A DNA stretch of 41,088 bases from positions 135,690-176,777 of the forward strand of contig DMDA01000130.1 of the NCBI GenBank assembly GCA_003451595.1, read 5' to 3'. The first letter of the stretch is position 1, and each line of letters starts with the position of its first letter. The notes beneath the pieces are model-generated. The model saw only the letters and a list, made by a program, of their open reading frames with translations, was not told where the DNA came from and made no database searches. The position numbers and the translations under genes are program-made. This DNA comes from Chloroflexota bacterium. Lineage in GTDB: Bacteria; Chloroflexota; Anaerolineae; Caldilineales; Caldilineaceae. Positions 18,300 to 26,048 of the stretch are shown one piece after another.

Positions 18300-18557
18300 T
18301 CATCCGAAGAGGCGGGGGAGAGCTAGTAACGCCAACAACGCCATGAAGCTCAGGAGCGCCAACCAGCCCCCGACGCGCTGCCATCGCTGTGCGCGCACCA
18401 ATCGCGCGCCGTGCTCTGCGTGCATCTCGATCCCGTGCGCCAGTTGCAGTGGATTTTTGTGCGGTGCACCCCGCACACGCGCCAGCCACCAGGCGCGGTG
18501 ACAATACGCCCACAATCCGATGTCGCTGGCGCGCACAAGTTCCCGGTCTTGCGACAT
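18300..18557 (-). CDS. Mini membrane protein with a Cas4/RecB-nuclease-like N-terminus
   Basis: 85 residues. The first half, RASDIGLWAYCHRAWWLARV followed by HGIEMHAEHGARL, matches the opening of Cas4/Dna2-type PD-(D/E)XK proteins: an ASDI..Y-C-x-R segment with the iron-sulfur-type Cys and a GxxxH helix. The second half is one membrane helix (about 64-84, WLALLSFMALLALLALPRLF) and the protein stops right there. The catalytic PD-(D/E)XK core is absent, so nuclease activity is not expected. It lies 8 bp after translin and 9 bp before the 650-residue gene. It could be a truncated paralogue or a membrane adaptor. Confidence 0.6.
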   Translation of the reverse strand: MSQDRELVRASDIGLWAYCHRAWWLARVRGAPHKNPLQLAHGIEMHAEHGARLVRAQRWQRVGGWLALLSFMALLALLALPRLFG

Positions 18558-18565
18558 GGCAGTGG

Positions 18566-19285
18566 CTATTCCTCACCGCTGGCGTCACCAACAGCCAGCA
18601 CGCCAGGGTCTGTCGCGGCGAAGTCTGTAGCAGCGAAATCGGTGCCCAGGTGGTGGTCGAGATTGCGCTCAAAGCTGAGCAGCGCAGCGCGCATCTGATC
18701 CTGACGAATCGCCAGCGTCAGGTCGCCGCGCGTGCGTTCGAGCACCCCGCGCAGCACGTCGGTGTGGCGGCGCAGCCCATCGGTCACAGCGTCGGGAAAA
18801 TCGACGGTGACTAGGTGGCTGTAGACCTCGTCCATGAACTCGAGATATTGCTCTGCCTCTAGCACCTGCCCGCGGCGCATCAGGTCGAGCACAAAGCGGC
18901 GCATCTCGGTGGCGGCTTCGCTCATCCCACGCAGGTAGGTAGGCCCGGTGACGTAGAGTTCGGCGGGCATGGGCAACGGCAACCGGCGCGAGACCGCATT
19001 GACCAGGTGCGCCTCGACCAACTCCTTGAGCGCATCCTGCGTGTAGCCGGTGTGGTAGAGCATCGGGTGGTCAGCGATGGCGTCGACCATCGCTCTCGCC
19101 TCGGCGCGCGCCTGTGCCAGCAGCGCGTCGGCTTCGTCCCACTCGTGGCGGTGGATGGCGCGGATGCTGTGGGCGCAGGAGCGGGTCAATGTGCGGCTGC
19201 GCGCCAGCGTGGCGTCGCGCAGGTCGTTGAGCGTTGTCAGTTCGTTGCGGATCGTTTCGACAATATTGGTCAGTGTATCTGCCAC
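18566..19285 (-). CDS. Translin-family protein
   Basis: 239 residues, all helical. Family-like segments are ALLAQARAEARAMVDAI, DALKELVEAHLVNAVSRRLP, VTGPTYLRGMSEAATEMRRF, EAEQYLEFMDEVYSHLVTVD and the strongly conserved TRGDLTLAIRQDQM near the C-terminus. Translins bind single-stranded RNA or DNA as ring-shaped oligomers; they are common in archaea and eukaryotes and found in some bacteria. I chose GTG 19285 because AAAGGA (19293-19298) is 7 nt upstream; a longer frame to 19417 adds a non-conserved leader. It heads the operon with the Cas4-like mini protein, the 650-residue protein and TMEM175. RNA substrate is unknown. Confidence 0.82.
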   Translation of the reverse strand: MADTLTNIVETIRNELTTLNDLRDATLARSRTLTRSCAHSIRAIHRHEWDEADALLAQARAEARAMVDAIADHPMLYHTGYTQDALKELVEAHLVNAVSRRLPLPMPAELYVTGPTYLRGMSEAATEMRRFVLDLMRRGQVLEAEQYLEFMDEVYSHLVTVDFPDAVTDGLRRHTDVLRGVLERTRGDLTLAIRQDQMRAALLSFERNLDHHLGTDFAATDFAATDPGVLAVGDASGEE

Positions 19286-19498
19286 GGACAAATCCTTTGA
19301 TTCGATACATACACGGCATCGCGCGTGCCGCGTGCCATTATACAGAAGAAGCAGCGGCGCTCGAAACTTGCCCCATCGAACAAGACGCGTCGGTCTGTTC
19401 TGCCGGTTGAACATCAAACGCTAATGACGCGGATACAGCGATTTTTTGCCGCTCGAACTGAAATCCGCCCAGTGCGCGTCATCAGCGCGCTGTTCTGT

Positions 19499-19504
19499 TA
19501 TAAT
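19499..19504 (+). promoter_or_regulatory. TATAAT box giving a likely leaderless GNAT transcript
   Basis: A perfect TATAAT ends 6 bp before the ATG at 19511, so transcription would begin at or next to the start codon. No ribosome site precedes the ATG, which supports a leaderless message. No good -35 is seen. Confidence 0.4.
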
Positions 19505-19510
19505 CCTGAC

Positions 19511-20032
19511 ATGATCGGTAGACCATTGCAGCGCGACGAAGTCGCATCGGTTTGGAATATCGACCGCCGCGAGGTGATCGACAACATCTACTATCTGGTC
19601 GACGGCAAGCTGGAATTGCGCCCAGAGCATTATGACATGCGCGGATGGCCCTCCAGCGCGATGGAGTCCACGCCGATGCTGCTCGACTGCTATGATCGCG
19701 GCGGCTGGTGCTACGGCATCTTTGACGCGGACAAGCTGGTCGCCGTTGCCATGCTGGAAAGCAAGTTCATCGGTCGGCCCGCCGACATGCTGCAACTGCT
19801 ATTTCTGCACGTCGGCTACGGCTATCGCGACCGTGGGCTGGGCCGGCAGTTATTTGCGCAAGCCGCCGCCGTCGCCCGTGAACGCGGCGCGCGGCGCATG
19901 TACATTTCAGCCACACCGTCGGAGCACACCATTCACTTCTATCTTGGGCTGGGCTGCGTGCTCTCACCGGCGCCGGAGCCGGAACTGCTGGCGCTCGAAC
20001 CGGACGACATCCATCTCGAATATTGGCTGTAG
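19511..20032 (+). CDS. GNAT-family N-acetyltransferase
   Basis: 173 residues. The acetyl-CoA-binding motif A of GNAT proteins is in LQLLFLHVGYGYRDRGLGRQLFAQA (R-D-R-G-L-G-R), followed by a helix and ARRMYISATPSEHTIHFYLGLGC, the usual motif B with the FYLGLG strand. The N-terminus (DRREVIDNIYYLVDGKLELR) is typical of a subgroup with unknown substrate. I chose ATG 19511 because it is the start of the conserved part and a -10 box lies just before it; a longer frame from 19325 runs through the promoter. It is divergent from the translin operon. Confidence 0.85.
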   Translation: MIGRPLQRDEVASVWNIDRREVIDNIYYLVDGKLELRPEHYDMRGWPSSAMESTPMLLDCYDRGGWCYGIFDADKLVAVAMLESKFIGRPADMLQLLFLHVGYGYRDRGLGRQLFAQAAAVARERGARRMYISATPSEHTIHFYLGLGCVLSPAPEPELLALEPDDIHLEYWL

Positions 20033-20186
20033 GTGGGCGCACATGCCACGTGGACGGGAGATTACGGAAAAACGCTCACCCACCCATCAGACTGTAGAGT
20101 AGGTTGCCATATCGCTCTACGTGCGGTGTTGCACCACAACTGCCGAATGACGTTGTTACTAATGTACTGGTGAAAGGAGGGCGCCG

Positions 20187-20384
20187 ATGTTCGAGTATCA
20201 GTTCCTGACTGTTGCCGCCGAAGTTGGCAAGACGCCCAAGGATCGACCACCGCTCTATCAACAGACGATTCAAGAGCAGGCGAGACGCGGATGGCGGCTT
20301 GTCCAGGTATTCGTGCCCGTTCCGGCTGCGGTTCCGTCTGAGTATGTGCTGATTTTCGAGCGCCCTGCGCAGTCGCAGGCGTAA
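20187..20384 (+). CDS. Small DUF4177-like protein
   Basis: 65 residues: a short beta-helix-beta pattern (FEYQFLTV, QEQARRGWRLVQVFVP, EYVLIFERP) typical of DUF4177 proteins, in which a G-W-x-L/V turn links helix and strand. Function unknown. AAAGGAGG at 20173-20180 is a near-perfect ribosome site 6 nt before the ATG, so the gene is well translated. It starts a run with the alkyltransferase-like and MOSC genes (gap 13 bp). Confidence 0.75.
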   Translation: MFEYQFLTVAAEVGKTPKDRPPLYQQTIQEQARRGWRLVQVFVPVPAAVPSEYVLIFERPAQSQA

Positions 20385-20397
20385 ACAAGGTGCATCG

Positions 20398-20763
20398 ATG
20401 GCCAACTCCGCCGCGTATAATCGCATCAAACGAGACATTTTGGCGATGACGTCGAGCATTCCGGCTGGTAGCGTCTCGACGTACAAATCGCTTGCCGGGC
20501 ATATCGACGTGGTTCCGCGCCATGTTGCGTACATCCTGGCAACGCTCGACGACACCGAACGTGCGCTGATCCCCTGGCATCGAGTGGTGTCCGACGGCGG
20601 CGCAATCAGCACGGCCAACAAAGCACGCGCGCACGATCAGGTTGTGCGGTTGACAGCCGAAGGCGTTATTCCCGACCAACAGCGCAAGATTATCAATTTC
20701 GCACAGGTGTTTGTAGAGGCTGGCGCGCTGGACAGCGGCGTCGAACTTCAACGGAGGCTATGA
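20398..20763 (+). CDS. Alkyltransferase-like protein (ATL), MGMT homologue without active cysteine
   Basis: 121 residues of the methylated-DNA-protein cysteine methyltransferase C-terminal fold. It has SIPAGSVSTYKSLAGHI, an RHVAYILATL recognition helix and the active-site segment IPWHRVV. The usual P-C-H-R is P-W-H-R here (Trp60), so it cannot accept alkyl groups. Such ATL proteins bind O6-alkylguanine and hand the lesion to nucleotide excision repair. The Arg finger helix region is kept (VPRHVAY). It lies between DUF4177 and MOSC genes, 3 bp before the latter. Confidence 0.9.
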   Translation: MANSAAYNRIKRDILAMTSSIPAGSVSTYKSLAGHIDVVPRHVAYILATLDDTERALIPWHRVVSDGGAISTANKARAHDQVVRLTAEGVIPDQQRKIINFAQVFVEAGALDSGVELQRRL

Positions 20764-20766
20764 ATC

Positions 20767-21411
20767 ATGCAGCTTGTCAGCGTCAACATCGGTCGCGAAA
20801 CAGTGGTCGAGCACGGCGGTTTCTCCGACCTGACCGGCATCCTCAAGACGCCAGCAGCAGGTGCGGTGGAAATCACACCGTGGGGGCTGACCGGCGATGC
20901 GGTGGTGGACACGAAACATCACGGCGGCGTCGATCAGGCGGTCTATGTGTACGGCGAACCGGAATACGCGTGGTGGTCGGCGCAGCTTGGCTACGAGCTG
21001 GCGCCGGGAACCTTTGGCGAGAACCTGACGGTCAGCGGGCTGGAAAGCGCCAGCCTCAACGTCGGCGACATTCTGCACATCGGCGCGGTGGCGCTGCAGG
21101 TGACGGCGCCGCGCTTCCCCTGTGCGACGCTGGCGGCGCGCATGGGCGATGCCGGTTTTGTCAAGCGTTTCCGGGAGGCGGGACGACCGGGCGCGTATTG
21201 CCGCGTGCTCAAGGCGGGCGCCGTGCGGGCGGGCGATGCGGTTGTGCTGGAACGCTACGCTGGCGCGACGCTCTCCATCGCCGAGATGTACCGTGAGCAC
21301 TACAACCCGCAGCCCAACGCCGAGACCATCCGCCGCCACCTCGCCGCACCGATTGCAGAGCGGGTGCGCGCCGACATCGAGGGAAAGGCTCGCAAGGCAG
21401 GCATTGCCTGA
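20767..21411 (+). CDS. MOSC-domain protein (YiiM-like)
   Basis: 214 residues. MOSC signatures are WGLTGDAVVDTKHHGGVDQAVYVYGEPEYAWW in pieces, the PGTFGENLTVSGL segment, VGDILHIGAVALQVTAPRFPC with the conserved Cys, and CRVLKAGAVRAGDAVVL. A C-terminal helical extension of about 50 residues (TLSIAEMYREHYNPQP) is typical of YiiM-type proteins, which bind molybdenum cofactor and reduce N-hydroxylated compounds. It follows the ATL gene by 3 bp and is closed by a strong hairpin. A detoxification role fits the ATL neighbour, but this is inference. Confidence 0.9.
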   Translation: MQLVSVNIGRETVVEHGGFSDLTGILKTPAAGAVEITPWGLTGDAVVDTKHHGGVDQAVYVYGEPEYAWWSAQLGYELAPGTFGENLTVSGLESASLNVGDILHIGAVALQVTAPRFPCATLAARMGDAGFVKRFREAGRPGAYCRVLKAGAVRAGDAVVLERYAGATLSIAEMYREHYNPQPNAETIRRHLAAPIAERVRADIEGKARKAGIA

Positions 21412-21423
21412 TACCAAAACCAG

Positions 21424-21458
21424 AACGAACAGGCGCCGATTCAAGGCGCCTGTTCGTT
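21424..21458. terminator. Bidirectional hairpin terminator between MOSC gene and ssb
   Basis: AACGAACAGGCGCC (21424-21437) and GGCGCCTGTTCGTT (21445-21458) are perfect complements: a 14-bp stem with a 7-nt loop. It lies between two convergent genes. On the minus strand the stem is followed by a TTTT-containing stretch, as expected for an intrinsic terminator of ssb; on the plus strand the T-run is weak. Confidence 0.75.
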
Positions 21459-21495
21459 GTGATCAATTGTGCGACCAGCGAGCGCATAGCTCAAG

Positions 21496-21912
21496 CTAGA
21501 AGGGAATGTCCTCATCGCTCATGGCGGGGCCGCCTTCGGCAGCCGCAGCGCCAGTATGACCAGAGTGTGATTCCATTCCTTCACCCCGTGTGGAAAGGAA
21601 ACGAATATCCTGTGCTGTAACCTCAAGCGAGGCGCGCGGCTGCCCTTCGCGATCGATGTAGGCTTGAGGTTCTTCCACAGTACCTATCACCAGCACTTTG
21701 CTGCCTTTAGTAAGGTACTGGCTTGCGGTTTCTGCCAACTTTCTCCACGCTGTAACCCGAAACCACGTCGTCTTGTCCTGCTGTTGACCGTCCTGTCCAG
21801 TCCAACGGCGATTGACTGCCAAAGTGAAACTTGTAACCGCTACACCTGTGGGTGTATACCGCATCTCGGGATCACGCCCCAAATTGCCAATGAGTGTAAT
21901 CTGTTGGTACAT
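21496..21912 (-). CDS. ssb: Single-stranded DNA-binding protein SSB
   Basis: 138 residues with the standard SSB OB-fold. It begins MYQQITLIGNLGRDPEMRYT and carries TSFTLAVNRRW, TTWFRVTAWRKLAE and YLTKGSKVLVIGTVE. A short linker leads to the acidic tip DEDIPF that recruits repair and replication partners. Length is shorter than many SSBs because the linker is brief. It is monocistronic here, not in the usual rpsF-ssb-rpsR arrangement, which marks it as an extra or relocated ssb copy. Convergent with the MOSC gene through a shared hairpin. Confidence 0.95.
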   Translation of the reverse strand: MYQQITLIGNLGRDPEMRYTPTGVAVTSFTLAVNRRWTGQDGQQQDKTTWFRVTAWRKLAETASQYLTKGSKVLVIGTVEEPQAYIDREGQPRASLEVTAQDIRFLSTRGEGMESHSGHTGAAAAEGGPAMSDEDIPF

Positions 21913-22063
21913 ACTATTAGTCTCCTATGAACGGGGTGGATATTTAAGTCTTGCAAGACACGCGAGGGTTGCAATTGCACGTTATTATATATTGTAACCG
22001 CAACGATTGCCTGCGTCAAAAAAACGAACCTGCCACACGAACATCTGTTCGGTCACATAGGGA

Positions 22064-22093
22064 TTGGTTGCAATTGCGTCCTCATGCGATAAT
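22064..22093 (+). promoter_or_regulatory. Candidate promoter of the M24 peptidase-lut run
   Basis: TTGGTT (22064-22069) and GATAAT (22088-22093) are spaced by 18 bp, 58 bp before the start codon. The -35 overlaps GGTTGCAATTGC (22066-22077), a 12-mer also present at 21967-21978 in the same gap. Motif-only call. Confidence 0.35.
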
Positions 22094-22151
22094 AGGCCGG
22101 CTGGCTGACTTGACGCCAACGGCGATGCAACCCTAATCACAAGACTTCACC

Positions 22152-23384
22152 ATGATTCTACACGATATCCAGACTTATCTGACTACCCATCAACTTGACG
22201 GCTGGCTGCTCTACGATTTTCGCGGCACGAATCCAGTGGCGCTGCACGTTGCCGGCCTGACATCCAGCGGCTCACGGCGCTGGTTCTTGTGGATTCCTGC
22301 CGCGGGCGAGCCGCGTTGGCTGATCCACGCCATCGAGGGCAGCACCTTCCGCAGTGTGCGCGCCGAAGTTGCGGGCGCGATGGAACGCTACGCCGGCTGG
22401 CGCGAGCTGGAAGCAAAGCTAGCCGCACTGGTGCAGACCCCGCACGGCACGGCGCAGCGCATCGCCATGGAGTACAGCCCACAGAACGCCATCCCCTACG
22501 TCAGCCTGATCGACGCCGGCACGAAGGAGCTGGTCGAACGCGTCACCGGCGCCGAGATCGTCTCCAGCGCCGACCTGGTGCAGATGGCGCAGGCTGTGCT
22601 GAGCGAGGCGCAGATCGCCAGCCATCGCCGCGCCGCCGCCGTCTGCCTGGCTGCCAAAGACGCCGCCTTCGACTTCATTCGCGCCAAACTGGCTGCCGGC
22701 GAGACGACGACCGAGTACGCCGTGCAGCAGGTGATCACCGACTTTTTCGTCGCCCGCCGGATGGATTATGATCATCCGGCGATCGTCGCCGTCAACGCCC
22801 ACGCCGCCGACCCGCATTACGCGCCGACGCCGGATCAGCATGCGGCGATCCGCCCCGGCGACATGGTGTTGATTGACCTGTGGGCGCGTGAGACCAAGAC
22901 GCCGGACGACTGCTTCGCCGATCTGACGTGGACCGCTTACTGTGGCGCCAACGCACCCGCAACCGCGCGCGAAGTCTTTGCAGTCGTGGCCGCGGGGCGC
23001 GACGCAGCTGTGCGTCTGATGCAGGAGCGGCTGCGCACTGGCGCCACGGTGCACGGCTACGAGGTCGACGACGCCTGCCGCAATGTCATCGCCGCCGCTG
23101 GCTATGGGGACGCCTTCTTCCACCGCACAGGGCACAGCCTGGGCGTCAAGGTGCACTACAACGGCGTCAACATCGACAACTACGAGACGCAAGATCGCCG
23201 CAGCCTGATCCCGCACGTGCTCTTCACCATCGAGCCGGGCGTCTACCTGCCCACGTGCGACTTCGACGGCAGCGGACGCAATCTCGGTCTGGGCATCCGT
23301 AGCGAAATCAACTGTCTGGCAACCGCACGCAGCCTCGAAGTGACGACGCTGCCGCTGCAAACCGAAATCATCACACTCATGTAA
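22152..23384 (+). CDS. M24-family metallopeptidase (Xaa-Pro aminopeptidase-like)
   Basis: 410 residues with the creatinase/prolidase layout: an N-terminal domain (about 1-160) and a pita-bread catalytic domain. Metal-site segments are GDMVLIDLWARETK and CFADLTWTAY (two Asp), FHRTGHSLGVKVHYNG (His), FTIEPGVYLP (Glu) and LGIRSEINCL (Glu), so all five ligands appear to be present. Such enzymes cut Xaa-Pro bonds in peptides in the cytosol. It lies upstream of lutA-like and lutB-like genes, separated by a heptad inverted repeat that begins at its own stop codon. Confidence 0.9.
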   Translation: MILHDIQTYLTTHQLDGWLLYDFRGTNPVALHVAGLTSSGSRRWFLWIPAAGEPRWLIHAIEGSTFRSVRAEVAGAMERYAGWRELEAKLAALVQTPHGTAQRIAMEYSPQNAIPYVSLIDAGTKELVERVTGAEIVSSADLVQMAQAVLSEAQIASHRRAAAVCLAAKDAAFDFIRAKLAAGETTTEYAVQQVITDFFVARRMDYDHPAIVAVNAHAADPHYAPTPDQHAAIRPGDMVLIDLWARETKTPDDCFADLTWTAYCGANAPATAREVFAVVAAGRDAAVRLMQERLRTGATVHGYEVDDACRNVIAAAGYGDAFFHRTGHSLGVKVHYNGVNIDNYETQDRRSLIPHVLFTIEPGVYLPTCDFDGSGRNLGLGIRSEINCLATARSLEVTTLPLQTEIITLM

Positions 23385-23435
23385 ATCTCCAATCTCCAAT
23401 CTCAAGTTGAGATTGGAGATTGGAGATTGGAGATT
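23384..23435. repeat. Inverted array of 7-bp repeats between the peptidase and lutA genes
   Basis: Three plus units AATCTCC, AATCTCC, AATCTCA (23384-23404) face four units TGAGATT, GGAGATT, GGAGATT, GGAGATT (23408-23435). Together they form a perfect 22-bp hairpin (23384-23405 with 23407-23428). The array touches the peptidase stop codon, and the GGAG at 23429-23432 that serves lutA lies in its last unit, so the fold could affect translation of lutA. Confidence 0.85.
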
Positions 23436-23440
23436 GGCGT

Positions 23441-24292
23441 ATGGCGCACAAGAAACAATTCGACACTCCGCCCAAGCGCGTGGCGCTGTTTGTGACCTGC
23501 ATGGTCGATATGATCTACCCGGAAGTGGGCATGGCGACGGTCGAGCTGCTAGAACGGCAGGGCGTCGAGGTCGTCTTCCCAACGGAGCAGACCTGTTGCG
23601 GACAGCCGGCTTTCAACGCCGGCTTCTGGGAGGACGCACGCCCGCTGGCGCGGCGCTTTATCGACATCTTCGAGCCGCTGGTGCGCAGCAAGCAGGTCGA
23701 CGCCGTCGTCGCGCCGAGCGGAAGCTGCACGACGATGACCAGCCATTTCTACAGCCTGCTGCTGGAGGATGAACCGGCGTATCGCGCGCGCGCCGAGTTC
23801 CTGGGCGCGGCCACCTTCGAGCTGACCGAGTTTCTGGTCGATGTGCTGGGCGTCGAGGCAGTGGGCGCCCATTTCGACGGCGTGCTGACCTACCATGCCT
23901 GCTGTCATCTTAACCGCGAGCTGGGCATCGACCGCCAGCCGCGTGCACTGCTCCGCCACGTCGAGGGCGCCGAAATTATCGAGATGACCGGCGCCGACGA
24001 GTGCTGCGGCTTCGGCGGGCTGTTTGCGCTCAAGAACAGCGACATCAGCACGGCGATGGGACAGCGCAAGGCGCAGAACATTGTCAAGAGCGACGCCGAC
24101 GTGGTGACGCTCTGCGACGTGAGCTGCATGACGCACATCAACGGCTTGCTCAGCCGGCAGGGACAGCGCACGCGCGCCGTCCACATCGCCCAAGTGCTCG
24201 CCAATCAAGTGGACGTAACGCCGCGCACACAGACCGCGCCGGAAACCAAACCGCCCGCGCCGCCGCGAAGATGGCAGGACGGGAAAGCATGA
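23441..24292 (+). CDS. lutA: LutA-like (Fe-S) oxidoreductase, lactate utilisation
   Basis: 283 residues with two CCG (heterodisulfide-reductase-type) cysteine modules. The first runs from FVTCMVDMIYPEVG to TEQTCCGQPAFNAG, the second from LTYHACCHLNRELG to DECCGFGGLFALKNSDIS. A typical SGSCTTMTSHFY segment lies between them. LutA works with LutB and LutC to oxidise L-lactate to pyruvate, or glycolate-type acids in relatives. ATG 23441 is chosen since GGAG lies 8 nt upstream; an earlier start at 23420 would be inside the heptad array. The next gene is LutB-like. The C-terminal tail is Pro-rich. Confidence 0.9.
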   Translation: MAHKKQFDTPPKRVALFVTCMVDMIYPEVGMATVELLERQGVEVVFPTEQTCCGQPAFNAGFWEDARPLARRFIDIFEPLVRSKQVDAVVAPSGSCTTMTSHFYSLLLEDEPAYRARAEFLGAATFELTEFLVDVLGVEAVGAHFDGVLTYHACCHLNRELGIDRQPRALLRHVEGAEIIEMTGADECCGFGGLFALKNSDISTAMGQRKAQNIVKSDADVVTLCDVSCMTHINGLLSRQGQRTRAVHIAQVLANQVDVTPRTQTAPETKPPAPPRRWQDGKA

Positions 24293-24297
24293 GGGTG

Positions 24298-24409
24298 TGT
24301 TGCGTGAATCGTGTTACGTGTTGCGTGAATCGACGTGACACGTTGTGCGACGCGAATCCACGCAACCCGCAACACGCAACACGTAACAAGTAACACGCAA
24401 CACGCAACA
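24298..24409. repeat. Heptad repeat array in inverted layout between lutA and lutB
   Basis: Five units TGTTGCG, TGAATCG, TGTTACG, TGTTGCG, TGAATCG (24298-24332) are followed by a 28-bp spacer and then seven units of the reverse-complement type (24361-24409): CGCAACC, CGCAACA, CGCAACA, CGTAACA, AGTAACA, CGCAACA, CGCAACA. The array fills almost the whole gap and ends 9 bp before the lutB ATG. It can fold into imperfect hairpins. Unit sequence differs from the array before lutA, but unit length and layout are the same. Confidence 0.85.
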
Positions 24410-24418
24410 AGAAATACC

Positions 24419-25861
<1,443 letters not shown>

Positions 25862-25948
25862 TCTTATGCATGCATGAAGACAACGTGGTATAAAGAATCA
25901 AAATGTCATAGTTGTCATCCAAGAAACAATGAAACGTTTGTACACTAC

Positions 25949-25964
25949 CAATATCGCGATATTG
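25949..25964. promoter_or_regulatory. Perfect 16-bp palindrome upstream of the methyltransferase
   Basis: CAATATCGCGATATTG is a perfect palindrome centred 93 bp before the methyltransferase start, in an AT-rich promoter region. The methyltransferase itself has an N-terminal HTH, so this is a good candidate operator for self-control of the restriction-modification genes. No known operator is matched. Confidence 0.45.
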
Positions 25965-26048
25965 TAACCGGATATGCGTAGCCCGAATCTCACACGTGTC
26001 GAATGGTCATCTGCAAACGACCTGTGGGCACTATGTAGGAGATGAATG

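Noticed and set aside
19325..19510. N-terminal extension of the GNAT gene
   Set aside because: The added part is basic, non-conserved and runs through a TATAAT box; ATG 19511 is a better start.
23384..24409. CRISPR array in the heptad repeat regions
   Set aside because: Units are 7 bp, adjacent and inverted, with no spacers; the Cas4-like mini protein is 5 kb away and lacks a nuclease core.
25959..25970. ATATTGTAACCG shared by the ssb promoter gap (21989-22000) and the methyltransferase promoter region
   Set aside because: A shared 12-mer is expected by chance several times in a window of this size, and no second feature links the two sites.
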